Below are positions 29,485 to 37,400 of a DNA stretch of 53,733 nucleotides, piece after piece. The translations under genes and the position numbers were made by a program. The notes under the pieces were generated by a model. That model ran no database searches. It was not told where the DNA came from and saw only the letters and a list, made by a program, of their open reading frames with translations. Within the stretch, counting starts at the first letter, position 1; every line of letters begins with the position of its first letter. Source of the stretch: Clostridia bacterium (GTDB taxonomy: Bacteria > Bacillota > Clostridia > Oscillospirales > QAKW01); assembly GCA_017482195.1 (NCBI GenBank), contig JAFUNM010000011.1:1-53733 (forward strand), in the 5' to 3' direction.

Positions 29485-30498
29485 TCAGGATCTGAAGCCG
29501 TTGGGGTTGTTTTTCTGCCAATTCCACAGATCGCGGCACATATCTTCAAGATTCTTCTCCGCCACAAAGCCGATTTCTTCTCTTGCCTTGGCAGGATCTG
29601 CATACAAAGTAGCTACATCGCCGGGGCGGCGGTCAACGATCTGATACTTGATGGTGACACCGCTGGCCTTCTCAAATGCCTTGACCATATCCAATACGCT
29701 GTAACCAACGCCGGTACCCAAATTATATGTAAAGATGCCGGTTTTTCCTTCCTGGGCCTCCAGAGCCTTCAGGTGGCCCTTTGCCAGATCGACTACATGG
29801 ATAAAGTCACGAACACCGGTACCGTCTGGAGTATTATAGTCACCGCCGAAAACATTCAGCTGTTCCCGCTTACCGATGGCTACCTGAGCAATATAGGGGG
29901 TCAGATTGTTGGGGATGCCCTGGGGATCCTCGCCGATCAGGCCGCTTTCATGAGCACCCACGGGGTTGAAATAGCGCAGAAGCGTAATCGTCATATCCGG
30001 ATTGGCCTTAGCAATATCGGTGAGCATTACTTCTTGCATCAGCTTGGTCTGGCCGTAAGGATTGGTTGCGCTGGTGGGAAAATCCTCTTTTACGGGAACA
30101 ACCTTGCTGTCACCGTATACGGTTGCGGAAGAAGAGAACACAAACTGCTTCACGCCGGTCTTTTTCATGGCATCCAGAATATTGAGGGTGCCGACAATAT
30201 TGTTGTTATAATAGAACCAGGGCTTCTCTACGCTCTCGCCGACTGCCTTCAGACCTGCAAAGTGGATAACGGCATCCACCTTCTCCGCCGCAAAGATCTC
30301 TTCCATCTTTGCTTTATCCAACATATCAGCCTCATAGAACTTGAAGTCCTTACCGGTGATTTTACGAACCCGCTCCAAAGACTCAGGGCAGCTATTATAG
30401 AAATTATCAAAAATAACGACCTCATTGCCTGCGTTCAACAGTTCCACCACCGTATGGGTACCGATATAACCGGCACCGCCTGTTACCATTACCTTCAT
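29485..30498 (-). CDS. galE: UDP-glucose 4-epimerase
   Basis: A 337-residue NAD-dependent short-chain dehydrogenase-type epimerase that interconverts UDP-glucose and UDP-galactose for galactose use and surface polysaccharides. NAD-binding GGAGYIG at 7-13, the catalytic Tyr/Lys pair in NPYGQTK (about 146-152), a Ser/Thr pair in FSSSATVYG, and the substrate segment RRPGDVATLYADP are all present; length is normal. The ATG overlaps the stop of the sensor-kinase gene by four bases and follows AAAGGAG. Last gene of the suf-nudix-kinase-galE operon. Confidence 0.95.
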   Translation of the reverse strand: MKVMVTGGAGYIGTHTVVELLNAGNEVVIFDNFYNSCPESLERVRKITGKDFKFYEADMLDKAKMEEIFAAEKVDAVIHFAGLKAVGESVEKPWFYYNNNIVGTLNILDAMKKTGVKQFVFSSSATVYGDSKVVPVKEDFPTSATNPYGQTKLMQEVMLTDIAKANPDMTITLLRYFNPVGAHESGLIGEDPQGIPNNLTPYIAQVAIGKREQLNVFGGDYNTPDGTGVRDFIHVVDLAKGHLKALEAQEGKTGIFTYNLGTGVGYSVLDMVKAFEKASGVTIKYQIVDRRPGDVATLYADPAKAREEIGFVAEKNLEDMCRDLWNWQKNNPNGFRS

Positions 30499-31547
30499 AA
30501 ATCCATCTCCTTTACAAAATCACTCATTTCAATACGAAGCTGCGCGAGACTGTTTTCCAGATCCTCCGGTTTCCACGATGCCAATTTGCCCGCCGGCATT
30601 TCCACCGTTTCTGCCTCGAAATGGAAGCAGGTCTCTTTGCCTCTTCGGTCATAAAGCAGAGCTGCGCCCTGCTCTTCTGCCAATTTCTTTGCCATGAACA
30701 GACTGAATCCCAGTCCCATGGAACCTTTATTGCTCAGGGTGCGGTACCCCAGCTCAAACACCCGCTCAGGATCTTGCACCCCGTCACCGTTGTCGCTGAC
30801 GGTGATACGAACCTTATCCTCTGTCCGACTGACACAAACCGTCACCTGATCCTTACCGAATCGCAGTCCATTGCTGACCAAAGCGCTCAGTACCAGTTCC
30901 AGGTTTTCCGGCATTACTCTGGCATAGACGCTGCCCTCGCAAGGAATAAAATGCAGCTTTGCCAAAGGCTCTGCTTCATTATATTTACGCACAAAGGTGG
31001 CGGTGAAATCATTCAGTTCCAGCGGTACCCGATAAAAGGCCCGGTCAGCACCGTCTACCAAATGATCCAGGTGGGTCATCATTCGCAGGATCCGCTGCAC
31101 ACTATTGCCGATCTCTTTTCCTACCGGATTTTTAAGACCGATCTTTTGCGCCTGGGCATAAATCTCATTGAGATAGCTCATCATCTTGCTATAGGAATGA
31201 CGAAAGATCAAAAGTCCCTGCTCATCATTAAGAGCGGCAGGATTCATCAGTACCTGCACGACCAGGTATTTCTGCTTTTCATAAAGATAAGGAAGCAAGG
31301 TGAGGGTCAGAAAATGAGCATCCAACTGCAGGGGCAGCTCCTTTCCTTCCATCTTCACCAGACATTCCTTCCCTTCTCGCAGAAGTCTCGGGGTCAACAG
31401 TACATCAAGTTGCTTTTCCCTTAAGACCGCCAGAAGATCTTCCACGGCCGGCGCGGTATATATGAGATTTTGTTCCCGATCCAATACCAAGATCGGCTGT
31501 GCGACTTTGCCGTAAAGTCCGGCAAAAAACTCTTGAGCCGATGACAT
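30495..31547 (-). CDS. Soluble sensor histidine kinase-like protein
   Basis: A 350-residue protein with a PAS-like N-terminal part (PILVLDREQNLIYTAPAVEDLL, about 18-40), a central helical region and a C-terminal HATPase_c domain: N box LVLSALVSNGLRFG, G1 SDNGDGV, G2 SMGLGFSLFMAKKLAE. The likely phosphoacceptor region (LIFRHSYSKMMSYLN) has a His but lacks the following Glu/Asp-Leu-Arg of HisKA domains. There is no membrane span and no response regulator nearby, so it is an orphan and may signal by other means. Start follows AGGAGA, 21 bases after the nudix gene. Confidence 0.8.
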   Translation of the reverse strand: MSSAQEFFAGLYGKVAQPILVLDREQNLIYTAPAVEDLLAVLREKQLDVLLTPRLLREGKECLVKMEGKELPLQLDAHFLTLTLLPYLYEKQKYLVVQVLMNPAALNDEQGLLIFRHSYSKMMSYLNEIYAQAQKIGLKNPVGKEIGNSVQRILRMMTHLDHLVDGADRAFYRVPLELNDFTATFVRKYNEAEPLAKLHFIPCEGSVYARVMPENLELVLSALVSNGLRFGKDQVTVCVSRTEDKVRITVSDNGDGVQDPERVFELGYRTLSNKGSMGLGFSLFMAKKLAEEQGAALLYDRRGKETCFHFEAETVEMPAGKLASWKPEDLENSLAQLRIEMSDFVKEMDL

Positions 31548-31568
31548 TTTTCTTCTCCTAATTATATA

Positions 31569-32045
31569 TTATTTTATTCTTAAATTCAATACTTTTCCGT
31601 CTAAAACTGCCTTTTGCAGACGATCGCCCGCATAGGTCAGTTCCAGATGAAAGAAGGGCGTTTTCTCTTCCAATTGCTTTAAAAAAATACGATCGCCTTC
31701 CCATTGGGGCAGTTCACCCATCCGGGCTTTTTGCACCCATTCCAAAACTCCCTCATCGCATTCTTTGATCTGCCCGGAAAAGCGATCTGCCCAAAACAGG
31801 TGCATCCGCTCGGCAAAGCCGTCGCAGAAAAAATCTACGATTCCCCGGTATTCCGCCCGCTCCAGGATCAGTCCGGTCTCCTCCAGCGTCTCCCGACGGT
31901 TACATTCTTCAGGAGTTTCTCCATCCAGTAGTTTTCCACCGATGCCGATCCATTTATCCTTATTGATATCTTTTTCCTTTTTGATCCGATGGAGCAACAG
32001 ATAGCAATTTTCCCGTTCAATATAGCAAAGGGTGGTCTCGGTCAT
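31569..32045 (-). CDS. Nudix hydrolase (MutT/8-oxo-dGTPase-like)
   Basis: A 158-residue nudix protein. The complete nudix box GX5EX7REUXEEXGU runs from Gly37 to Leu59 with Arg51-Glu52 and Glu55-Glu56 as metal ligands. The upstream WIGIGGKLLDGE is typical of MutT/YtkD-like enzymes that hydrolyse oxidised nucleotides, though other nucleoside diphosphate derivatives are possible. It overlaps the SufB-type gene by four bases, so it is translationally coupled to iron-sulfur assembly, a sensible partner in oxidative stress. Confidence 0.88.
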   Translation of the reverse strand: MTETTLCYIERENCYLLLHRIKKEKDINKDKWIGIGGKLLDGETPEECNRRETLEETGLILERAEYRGIVDFFCDGFAERMHLFWADRFSGQIKECDEGVLEWVQKARMGELPQWEGDRIFLKQLEEKTPFFHLELTYAGDRLQKAVLDGKVLNLRIK

Positions 32046-32959
32046 TTCAAAAAACCGTTGATGATCTGCTCTTCAGCCTCTTTTTCGGTGAGGCCCAGCG
32101 TCATCAGCTTGGTCAGCTGCTCGCCGGCGATCTTACCAATGGCCGCCTCATGGATCAGGCTGGCATCCAGGTGAGCTGCGGTGATCTCGGGAATAGCGCT
32201 GACAACAGCCTCATCCATAATGATCGCATCGCACTCCGAATGACCGGTGCAGCGGTTATTTCCTTTAATATTGGAACGAAAGATCTGTTTGGATCTTTCC
32301 TTGGCAACAGAACGGGAGATCAGCTTGCAATGACAGCCTTCTCCGTCCATATCCACTGTAAAATCGGTTTCGGCATATTGCTCCCCATGGGTCATAATCT
32401 TTTCCTTAATGATAAGGGTCGATTCTGTGCCTAACTTGGCGGTAGTGACCCGCTTGGTGGAGTCTACACCCTTGATCTGGGTGGTCTCCATCTCCAGATA
32501 GGCACCGTCCTCCAGTTCCACAACGGTGGTGGGGTTCATCAGGTTCTTGCCGTTCCCGTCCCCCTCACCGTAATGCTTTTCCACATAGCGGACACGGGCT
32601 CCCTTCCCCACATGGAAGGTATGGATCCCGTCGTGCTTAGAATCCTGCTCCCCTCCGTTATGGATACCGCAACCGGCAACGATCGTCACATCGGCACCCT
32701 CGCCGATATAAAAATCATTATAAACCAGATCCTGAAGGCCGCTCTGGCTCAGCAAAACGGGAATATGCACACTTTCCTTTTTGGTAAAAGGCTTGATGAT
32801 GATATCGATGCCGTCGGCATCGTCTTTATTTACAATATCGATATTAGCGGTGGTGTTCCGCCCCGCAGAAGTACCGTTGGCACGGATATTATAGGCTCCG
32901 GCAGGAACCTCATGGAGCTCCGCCACCTGCTCCAGCAAATTCTTTTGAATTACATCCAT
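32042..32959 (-). CDS. SufB/SufD-type Fe-S cluster scaffold
   Basis: A 305-residue SufBD-family protein with the right-handed beta-helix core. It ends in an alpha-helical part (AAHLDASLIHEAAIGKIAGEQLTKLMTLGLTEKEAEEQII). It is shorter than canonical SufB (about 470) and SufD, and only one such gene is present next to sufC. This matches the two-gene suf-like (SmsCB) arrangement of many anaerobes, with the scaffold forming a homodimer on SufC. Candidate cluster residues are Cys in VAGCGIHNGG and HSECDAI. It lies 3 bases after sufC. Confidence 0.88.
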   Translation of the reverse strand: MDVIQKNLLEQVAELHEVPAGAYNIRANGTSAGRNTTANIDIVNKDDADGIDIIIKPFTKKESVHIPVLLSQSGLQDLVYNDFYIGEGADVTIVAGCGIHNGGEQDSKHDGIHTFHVGKGARVRYVEKHYGEGDGNGKNLMNPTTVVELEDGAYLEMETTQIKGVDSTKRVTTAKLGTESTLIIKEKIMTHGEQYAETDFTVDMDGEGCHCKLISRSVAKERSKQIFRSNIKGNNRCTGHSECDAIIMDEAVVSAIPEITAAHLDASLIHEAAIGKIAGEQLTKLMTLGLTEKEAEEQIINGFLK

Positions 32960-32962
32960 CTT

Positions 32963-33685
32963 TTATACCTTTCCGGTCAGCATTCCGCAGGTCATATTTC
33001 CCTTAAGAAATTCCGGCAGAATCGTCTCTTTATCGCCTACAGCCGTTACCGTACCGTTGGCGATAACAATGATCTTATCGGCAATATTTAAGATCCGCTC
33101 CTGATGGGAGATGATCAGAATAGAGCCGTTGATGGTCTCATGCATCTTTTCAAATACCGCGATCAGATTGGAGAAGCTCCAAAGGTCGATGCCGGCCTCC
33201 GGTTCATCAAAGACTGAAATCTGCGTTCCTCTCGCCAAAACCGAGGCGATCTCGATCCGCTTGATCTCCCCGCCGGAAAGGCTGGCGTTCAGTTCGCGGT
33301 TTACATAATCTTTTGCGCACAAGCCTACCTCCGACAGATAAGCACAGACCTCCCCCACCGAAAGAGGCTTGCCAGCGGCTAAGCTGATCAGGTCTTTTAC
33401 GGTGATCCCTTTAAAACGCACCGGCTGCTGAAAAGCAAAGCTGATTCCCTTCCGGGCCCGCTCAGTCACCGAAAGGTGGGTAATCTCTTCCCCATTCAAA
33501 AAGATCTGACCGGAGGAAGGGATATAAATACCGGCAATGATCTTGGCGAGGGTGGACTTGCCGCCGCCGTTGGGGCCGGTGATGGCAACGAATCGCTCAT
33601 CAACGGTCAGATTTATATTTTTTAAAATTTCCTTTTTGCCTTCTTCATTCTCGGCCGTATAGGAAATATTGCGTAATTCCAGCAT
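32963..33685 (-). CDS. sufC: SufC-type Fe-S assembly ATPase
   Basis: A 240-residue soluble ABC ATPase that powers Fe-S cluster assembly on the SufB-type scaffold. Walker A GPNGGGKST (37-45), the Q-loop FAFQQPVRFKG typical of SufC, signature LSGGEIKR, Walker B ISVFDEPEAGID and the switch His in ISHQER are intact. I start at the ATG at 33685 because TAGGAG precedes it; the longer frame begins inside the promoter. First gene of the operon with the scaffold, nudix hydrolase, kinase and galE. Confidence 0.9.
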   Translation of the reverse strand: MLELRNISYTAENEEGKKEILKNINLTVDERFVAITGPNGGGKSTLAKIIAGIYIPSSGQIFLNGEEITHLSVTERARKGISFAFQQPVRFKGITVKDLISLAAGKPLSVGEVCAYLSEVGLCAKDYVNRELNASLSGGEIKRIEIASVLARGTQISVFDEPEAGIDLWSFSNLIAVFEKMHETINGSILIISHQERILNIADKIIVIANGTVTAVGDKETILPEFLKGNMTCGMLTGKV

Positions 33686-33720
33686 GCTGTTACTCCTATA
33701 TACATTATATACCAAAATAT

Positions 33721-33749
33721 ATTCTAACCAAATTATTAAAAAAGGTCAA
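33721..33749 (-). promoter_or_regulatory. Promoter of the suf operon
   Basis: TTGACC (33744-33749) and TAGAAT (33721-33726) on the minus strand, 17-bp spacer. No IscR-like dyad is evident. Confidence 0.65.
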
Positions 33750-33787
33750 GCATTATCCAAAGTTTTCCGATATTTTTCGCAATTAGA

Positions 33788-33817
33788 TTGACATGGCTTT
33801 TAAAAACATGATAGCAT
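33788..33817 (+). promoter_or_regulatory. Promoter giving a predicted leaderless ABC-transporter mRNA
   Basis: TTGACA (33788-33793) and TAGCAT (33812-33817), 18-bp spacer. Only six bases separate the -10 box from the ATG at 33824, so transcription should start at or next to the A of the start codon. There is no ribosome site before that ATG. Confidence 0.55.
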
Positions 33818-33823
33818 ATAAGC

Positions 33824-35551
33824 ATGAAAACGATCATTACTTACTTAAAACCTTATTTCAGGCGAATGTCCTGGGGTCTGGCCATCAAGATCATCGGCAC
33901 GGTGGCAGAACTGTTTCTGCCCTATATCCTGAGCCATATTTTAAAAGAGGTGATTGTGACCCAAGATATCCGCCGGGTGCTCTTTTGGGGCGGCATGATG
34001 GTGGTCTGTGCGGCGGCCGCCTGTCTTTTTAATATCATTGCAAACCGCATGGCCGCCCGGGTCTCCCGCAATTTTTCGGAGCAGCTCCGACGGGATCTCT
34101 TCCGCAAAACCATGCACCTTTCGGCGGCGCAGACCGACCGATTTACCGTTCCTTCGTTGGAATCCCGTATTACCAGCGACACCTATCATCTGCACCATTT
34201 TGTGGGGATGATGCAGCGAATGGGTGTCCGGGCACCGATCCTGCTGTTGGGCGGAGTGGCCATTACCCTCATTATGGATCACCACCTTGCCTTAGCCATG
34301 CTGGCTGTACTCCCCTTTATCTTTGCGACGGTCTATTTTCTTTCCAGAAAAAGCGTCCCCCTCTACCGCAAGGTGCAAAAAGCAGTGGATCGGATGATCC
34401 AAGTAGTACGAGAAGACATAAGCGGCATACGGGTCATCAAGGCTCTATCCAAAACAGCCTATGAATCTGACCGCTATGATCTGGTCAATTGCGCCCTTGC
34501 CAAAGAAGAGCAGACGGCGGGGCTGACCACCGGCGCCGTCAATCCCATTATGACCTTCTTGATGAACGGCGGCATCGCTTTGGTCGTTGCGCTGGCCGCC
34601 CAGCGGGTAGCCGGACATCAATCGGATCCGGAAACAGTGGTGGCCTTTATGCAGTACTTCACCCAGATCTCTATGGCCATGATGAGTGTTTCCCGTATCT
34701 TTGTGATGTATACCCGCTCTGCAGCCTCTGCCGGACGGATCGCCGAGGTACTGGACACCGTCGAGGAGATCACTCCGATGAGCGAGACCGACTATCCCTC
34801 CATCGAGACCGATGCACACATTCTCTTTAAAGAGGTTTCCTTCTCCTATACCGGCAAGCATCAGGATCTGGAACAGATCGATTTTTCTCTTCCAAAAGGC
34901 AGTTCCCTAGGCATTATCGGTGCTACCGGGAGTGGAAAAACCACCCTCATTAAATTACTGATCCGTTTTTATGATGTAAGTGAGGGTGCAGTCTACCTGA
35001 ACGGACGGGATATCCGTACCATCCCCGATGAGACCCTTCGGCCTCAATTCGGTGTCGCTCAACAGCAGGATTTTCTCTATGCTGAAACGATCGAAGAGAA
35101 TATCCGGTTCGGCAGAGACCTGACCTTTGAACAAATCCGGGAGGCTGCAAGGATTGCTCAGGCGGAGGATTTCATCACCGCCTTCCCGGACGGTTATCAA
35201 CATAAGCTTTCCGCCAAAGGCACTAATATTTCCGGTGGACAGAAGCAGCGGATCCTCATCGCCCGCGCCATTGCCGCAAAGCCGGACATTCTGATTTTAG
35301 ACGACAGTTCTTCAGCGCTGGATTACCGCACCGATGCCAATCTTCGCCGGGCGCTCAGGGAGCACGCCGGCGGTACCACTTTGGTAACGGTGGCGCAACG
35401 GGTCAGTTCTATTAAAGAAAGCGACCTGATCCTGATATTGGAGCACGGCCGGATCATCGGCCGAGGCACTCATGAACAACTGATGGAGACCTGCCCCGCA
35501 TACAAAGAGATCAGCGATTCGCAGATGGGAGGTGCCTTCATTGACGAATAG
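33824..35551 (+). CDS. ABC exporter half-transporter, degenerate ATP site (subunit 1)
   Basis: A 575-residue type IV ABC exporter: six membrane helices (about 15-300), then the ATPase with Walker A GATGSGKTT, signature ISGGQKQR and Walker B LILDDSSSALD. The catalytic glutamate after Walker B is replaced by Asp, the hallmark of the degenerate site in heterodimeric exporters such as BmrCD and TM287/288. It pairs with the overlapping downstream gene, whose signature is also altered. Likely a multidrug or lipid exporter. The chosen start (MKTIITYLKPYFRRMSWG) has no ribosome site and fits the promoter as a leaderless start; an internal ATG at 33866 is the alternative. Confidence 0.9.
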   Translation: MKTIITYLKPYFRRMSWGLAIKIIGTVAELFLPYILSHILKEVIVTQDIRRVLFWGGMMVVCAAAACLFNIIANRMAARVSRNFSEQLRRDLFRKTMHLSAAQTDRFTVPSLESRITSDTYHLHHFVGMMQRMGVRAPILLLGGVAITLIMDHHLALAMLAVLPFIFATVYFLSRKSVPLYRKVQKAVDRMIQVVREDISGIRVIKALSKTAYESDRYDLVNCALAKEEQTAGLTTGAVNPIMTFLMNGGIALVVALAAQRVAGHQSDPETVVAFMQYFTQISMAMMSVSRIFVMYTRSAASAGRIAEVLDTVEEITPMSETDYPSIETDAHILFKEVSFSYTGKHQDLEQIDFSLPKGSSLGIIGATGSGKTTLIKLLIRFYDVSEGAVYLNGRDIRTIPDETLRPQFGVAQQQDFLYAETIEENIRFGRDLTFEQIREAARIAQAEDFITAFPDGYQHKLSAKGTNISGGQKQRILIARAIAAKPDILILDDSSSALDYRTDANLRRALREHAGGTTLVTVAQRVSSIKESDLILILEHGRIIGRGTHEQLMETCPAYKEISDSQMGGAFIDE

Positions 35552-37355
35552 TGATGTTAAAAAAGCACCCCCGAAAAAGCTGGATCGCAAGACTGCAAAA
35601 AATGTTATGTTACGGCTGTGCGGCTATGTTTTGAAAAACTGGCCCCTCTTTCTGGTCGCACTGATCCTGACCTTAGCCTCTAATCAGCTTTCTCTAATGG
35701 GGCCTCTCTATTCCGGTGCGGCCATTGATGCCATCTCCCTCTCGAATGGTGTAGATTTCGGCACCGTTTGGGAGAATGTCATTAAAATGATCGTCTGCTA
35801 TACTGCCTCAGCGGTGCTGGCCTATGCCCTGGCGGCAGTTATGATCCGCCTGAGTAAAAAGATCGTCTATACCATGCGCAAGCAACTCTTCAACAAACTG
35901 ATGACCCTGCCGGTCAGCTATTTTGACCGCAATGCGGCAGGCGATATCATCAGTCGTATTTCCTACGATATCGATACGGTCAACAGTTCCCTCTCCCATG
36001 ATCTTCTGCAGGTGATGACCAGCCTTTATACGGTCATTGGTTCATTGATCTTTATGTGGCGGATCTCTCCGCCCATGATCCTCGTTTTTGCCGTTACAGT
36101 GCCGGTATCCATTCTCTTTACCCGATACCGTTCCAAAAAGGTGCGTCCCCTCTTCTCCGCTCGTTCCCGCAAGCTGGGCGAGCTCAATGGCTACGCAGAA
36201 GAAATGCTTTCCGGCTGCCGCACCATCGAAGCCTACGGCAAGGAGGACACCATCTGCGATCGGTTCAACGATCACAACAATGATGCTATGAACGCCTATT
36301 ATAAGGCTGAGTTTTATGCTGCTGCCATGGGCCCTTCGGTGAATTTCATCAATAACCTGTCCCTCTCACTGGTGATGATGCTGGGCGGTATTCTTTACAT
36401 GTACTCCCAAAGCGGAGCGGTTTTAGAAGGCTCCCTCTTCTTTATCACCTTAGGTGGAATCGCTCAATTTGTGCAATACTCCCGCAAGTTTGCAGGCCCC
36501 ATCAATGAATTTGCCAATATCCTCCATGAGTTTCAATCCGCGTTTTCCGCAGCAGAGCGGGTATTCCGTATCTTAGACGAAAAACCGGAACCGGAGGACA
36601 CTCCCAATGCTCTTCCTTTAGAGAAGGTAAAAGGGCAGGTGGAATTCCAGAATGTTTATTTCAGCTATACCGCAGAAAAGGAGATCCTTCACGGTATTTC
36701 CGTTGTCGCCCGACCCGGCAAAATGATAGCGGTGGTAGGCCCCACCGGTGCCGGAAAAACCACCATCATCAACCTACTGATGCGATTTTACGATCCCCAA
36801 AAGGGAACCATCTCCATCGACGGCAATGAAATCGCCACGGTACAGCGGAACAGCCTTCGCAAGGCTCATACCATGGTACTGCAGGATACCTGGCTCTTCC
36901 ATGGAACCATCTATGAAAACATTGTTTACGGCAAAGAAAACGCCACCCCCGAAGAGGTACGCGCCGCAGCTAAGGCCGCCCGCATCGACACCTACATCGA
37001 GCGACTGCCCGACGGCTACGATACGATACTTTCCGACGACGGTGTGAACATCTCCAAGGGGCAACGCCAGTTGATCACCATTGCCCGCGCCTTCCTTTCC
37101 GATGCGCCCATGCTGATCTTGGACGAAGCCACCTCCAATGTGGACTCCCGCACTGAAATCAAAATTCAGGAGGCCATGAATAAATTGATGGAGGGCCGCA
37201 CCTGCTTTATTATCGCCCATCGACTCTCCACCATTCAGAACGCCGATTGCATTTTAGTATTGCAGGACGGTAAGATCACCGAGCAAGGCAGCCACAATGA
37301 GCTGATGCAAAAGGGCGGTTTTTACAGCCGACTCTATAACGCACAGTTTGATTAA
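35541..37355 (+). CDS. ABC exporter half-transporter (subunit 2, TTG start)
   Basis: A 604-residue partner of the upstream half-transporter, with six membrane helices (about 30-310) and an ATPase domain. Walker A GPTGAGKTT and Walker B MLILDEATSNVD with catalytic Glu are complete, while the signature is ISKGQRQL, lacking the first Gly of SGGQ. This altered signature faces the degenerate site of subunit 1, as expected for a heterodimer with one active site. I place the start at TTG 35541 because GGGAGG is 8 bases before it; the GTG at 35532 is too close. It overlaps the upstream gene by 11 bases. Confidence 0.9.
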   Translation: MTNSDVKKAPPKKLDRKTAKNVMLRLCGYVLKNWPLFLVALILTLASNQLSLMGPLYSGAAIDAISLSNGVDFGTVWENVIKMIVCYTASAVLAYALAAVMIRLSKKIVYTMRKQLFNKLMTLPVSYFDRNAAGDIISRISYDIDTVNSSLSHDLLQVMTSLYTVIGSLIFMWRISPPMILVFAVTVPVSILFTRYRSKKVRPLFSARSRKLGELNGYAEEMLSGCRTIEAYGKEDTICDRFNDHNNDAMNAYYKAEFYAAAMGPSVNFINNLSLSLVMMLGGILYMYSQSGAVLEGSLFFITLGGIAQFVQYSRKFAGPINEFANILHEFQSAFSAAERVFRILDEKPEPEDTPNALPLEKVKGQVEFQNVYFSYTAEKEILHGISVVARPGKMIAVVGPTGAGKTTIINLLMRFYDPQKGTISIDGNEIATVQRNSLRKAHTMVLQDTWLFHGTIYENIVYGKENATPEEVRAAAKAARIDTYIERLPDGYDTILSDDGVNISKGQRQLITIARAFLSDAPMLILDEATSNVDSRTEIKIQEAMNKLMEGRTCFIIAHRLSTIQNADCILVLQDGKITEQGSHNELMQKGGFYSRLYNAQFD

Positions 37356-37358
37356 ACA

Positions 37359-37399
37359 AAAAATCACCATAGATTCTTTTGGAATCTATGGTGATTTTT
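37359..37399. terminator. Bidirectional terminator between ABC operon and phosphohexomutase
   Basis: A perfect 18-bp stem (37359-37376 with 37382-37399) starting with A-run and ending with T-run, 5-base loop, serving the two convergent operons. Confidence 0.9.
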
Positions 37400-37400
37400 A

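Noticed and set aside
29470-30654. Plus-strand open frame of 394 codons opposite galE
   Set aside because: It is the shadow of galE in another frame, begins inside a terminator and has no ribosome site.
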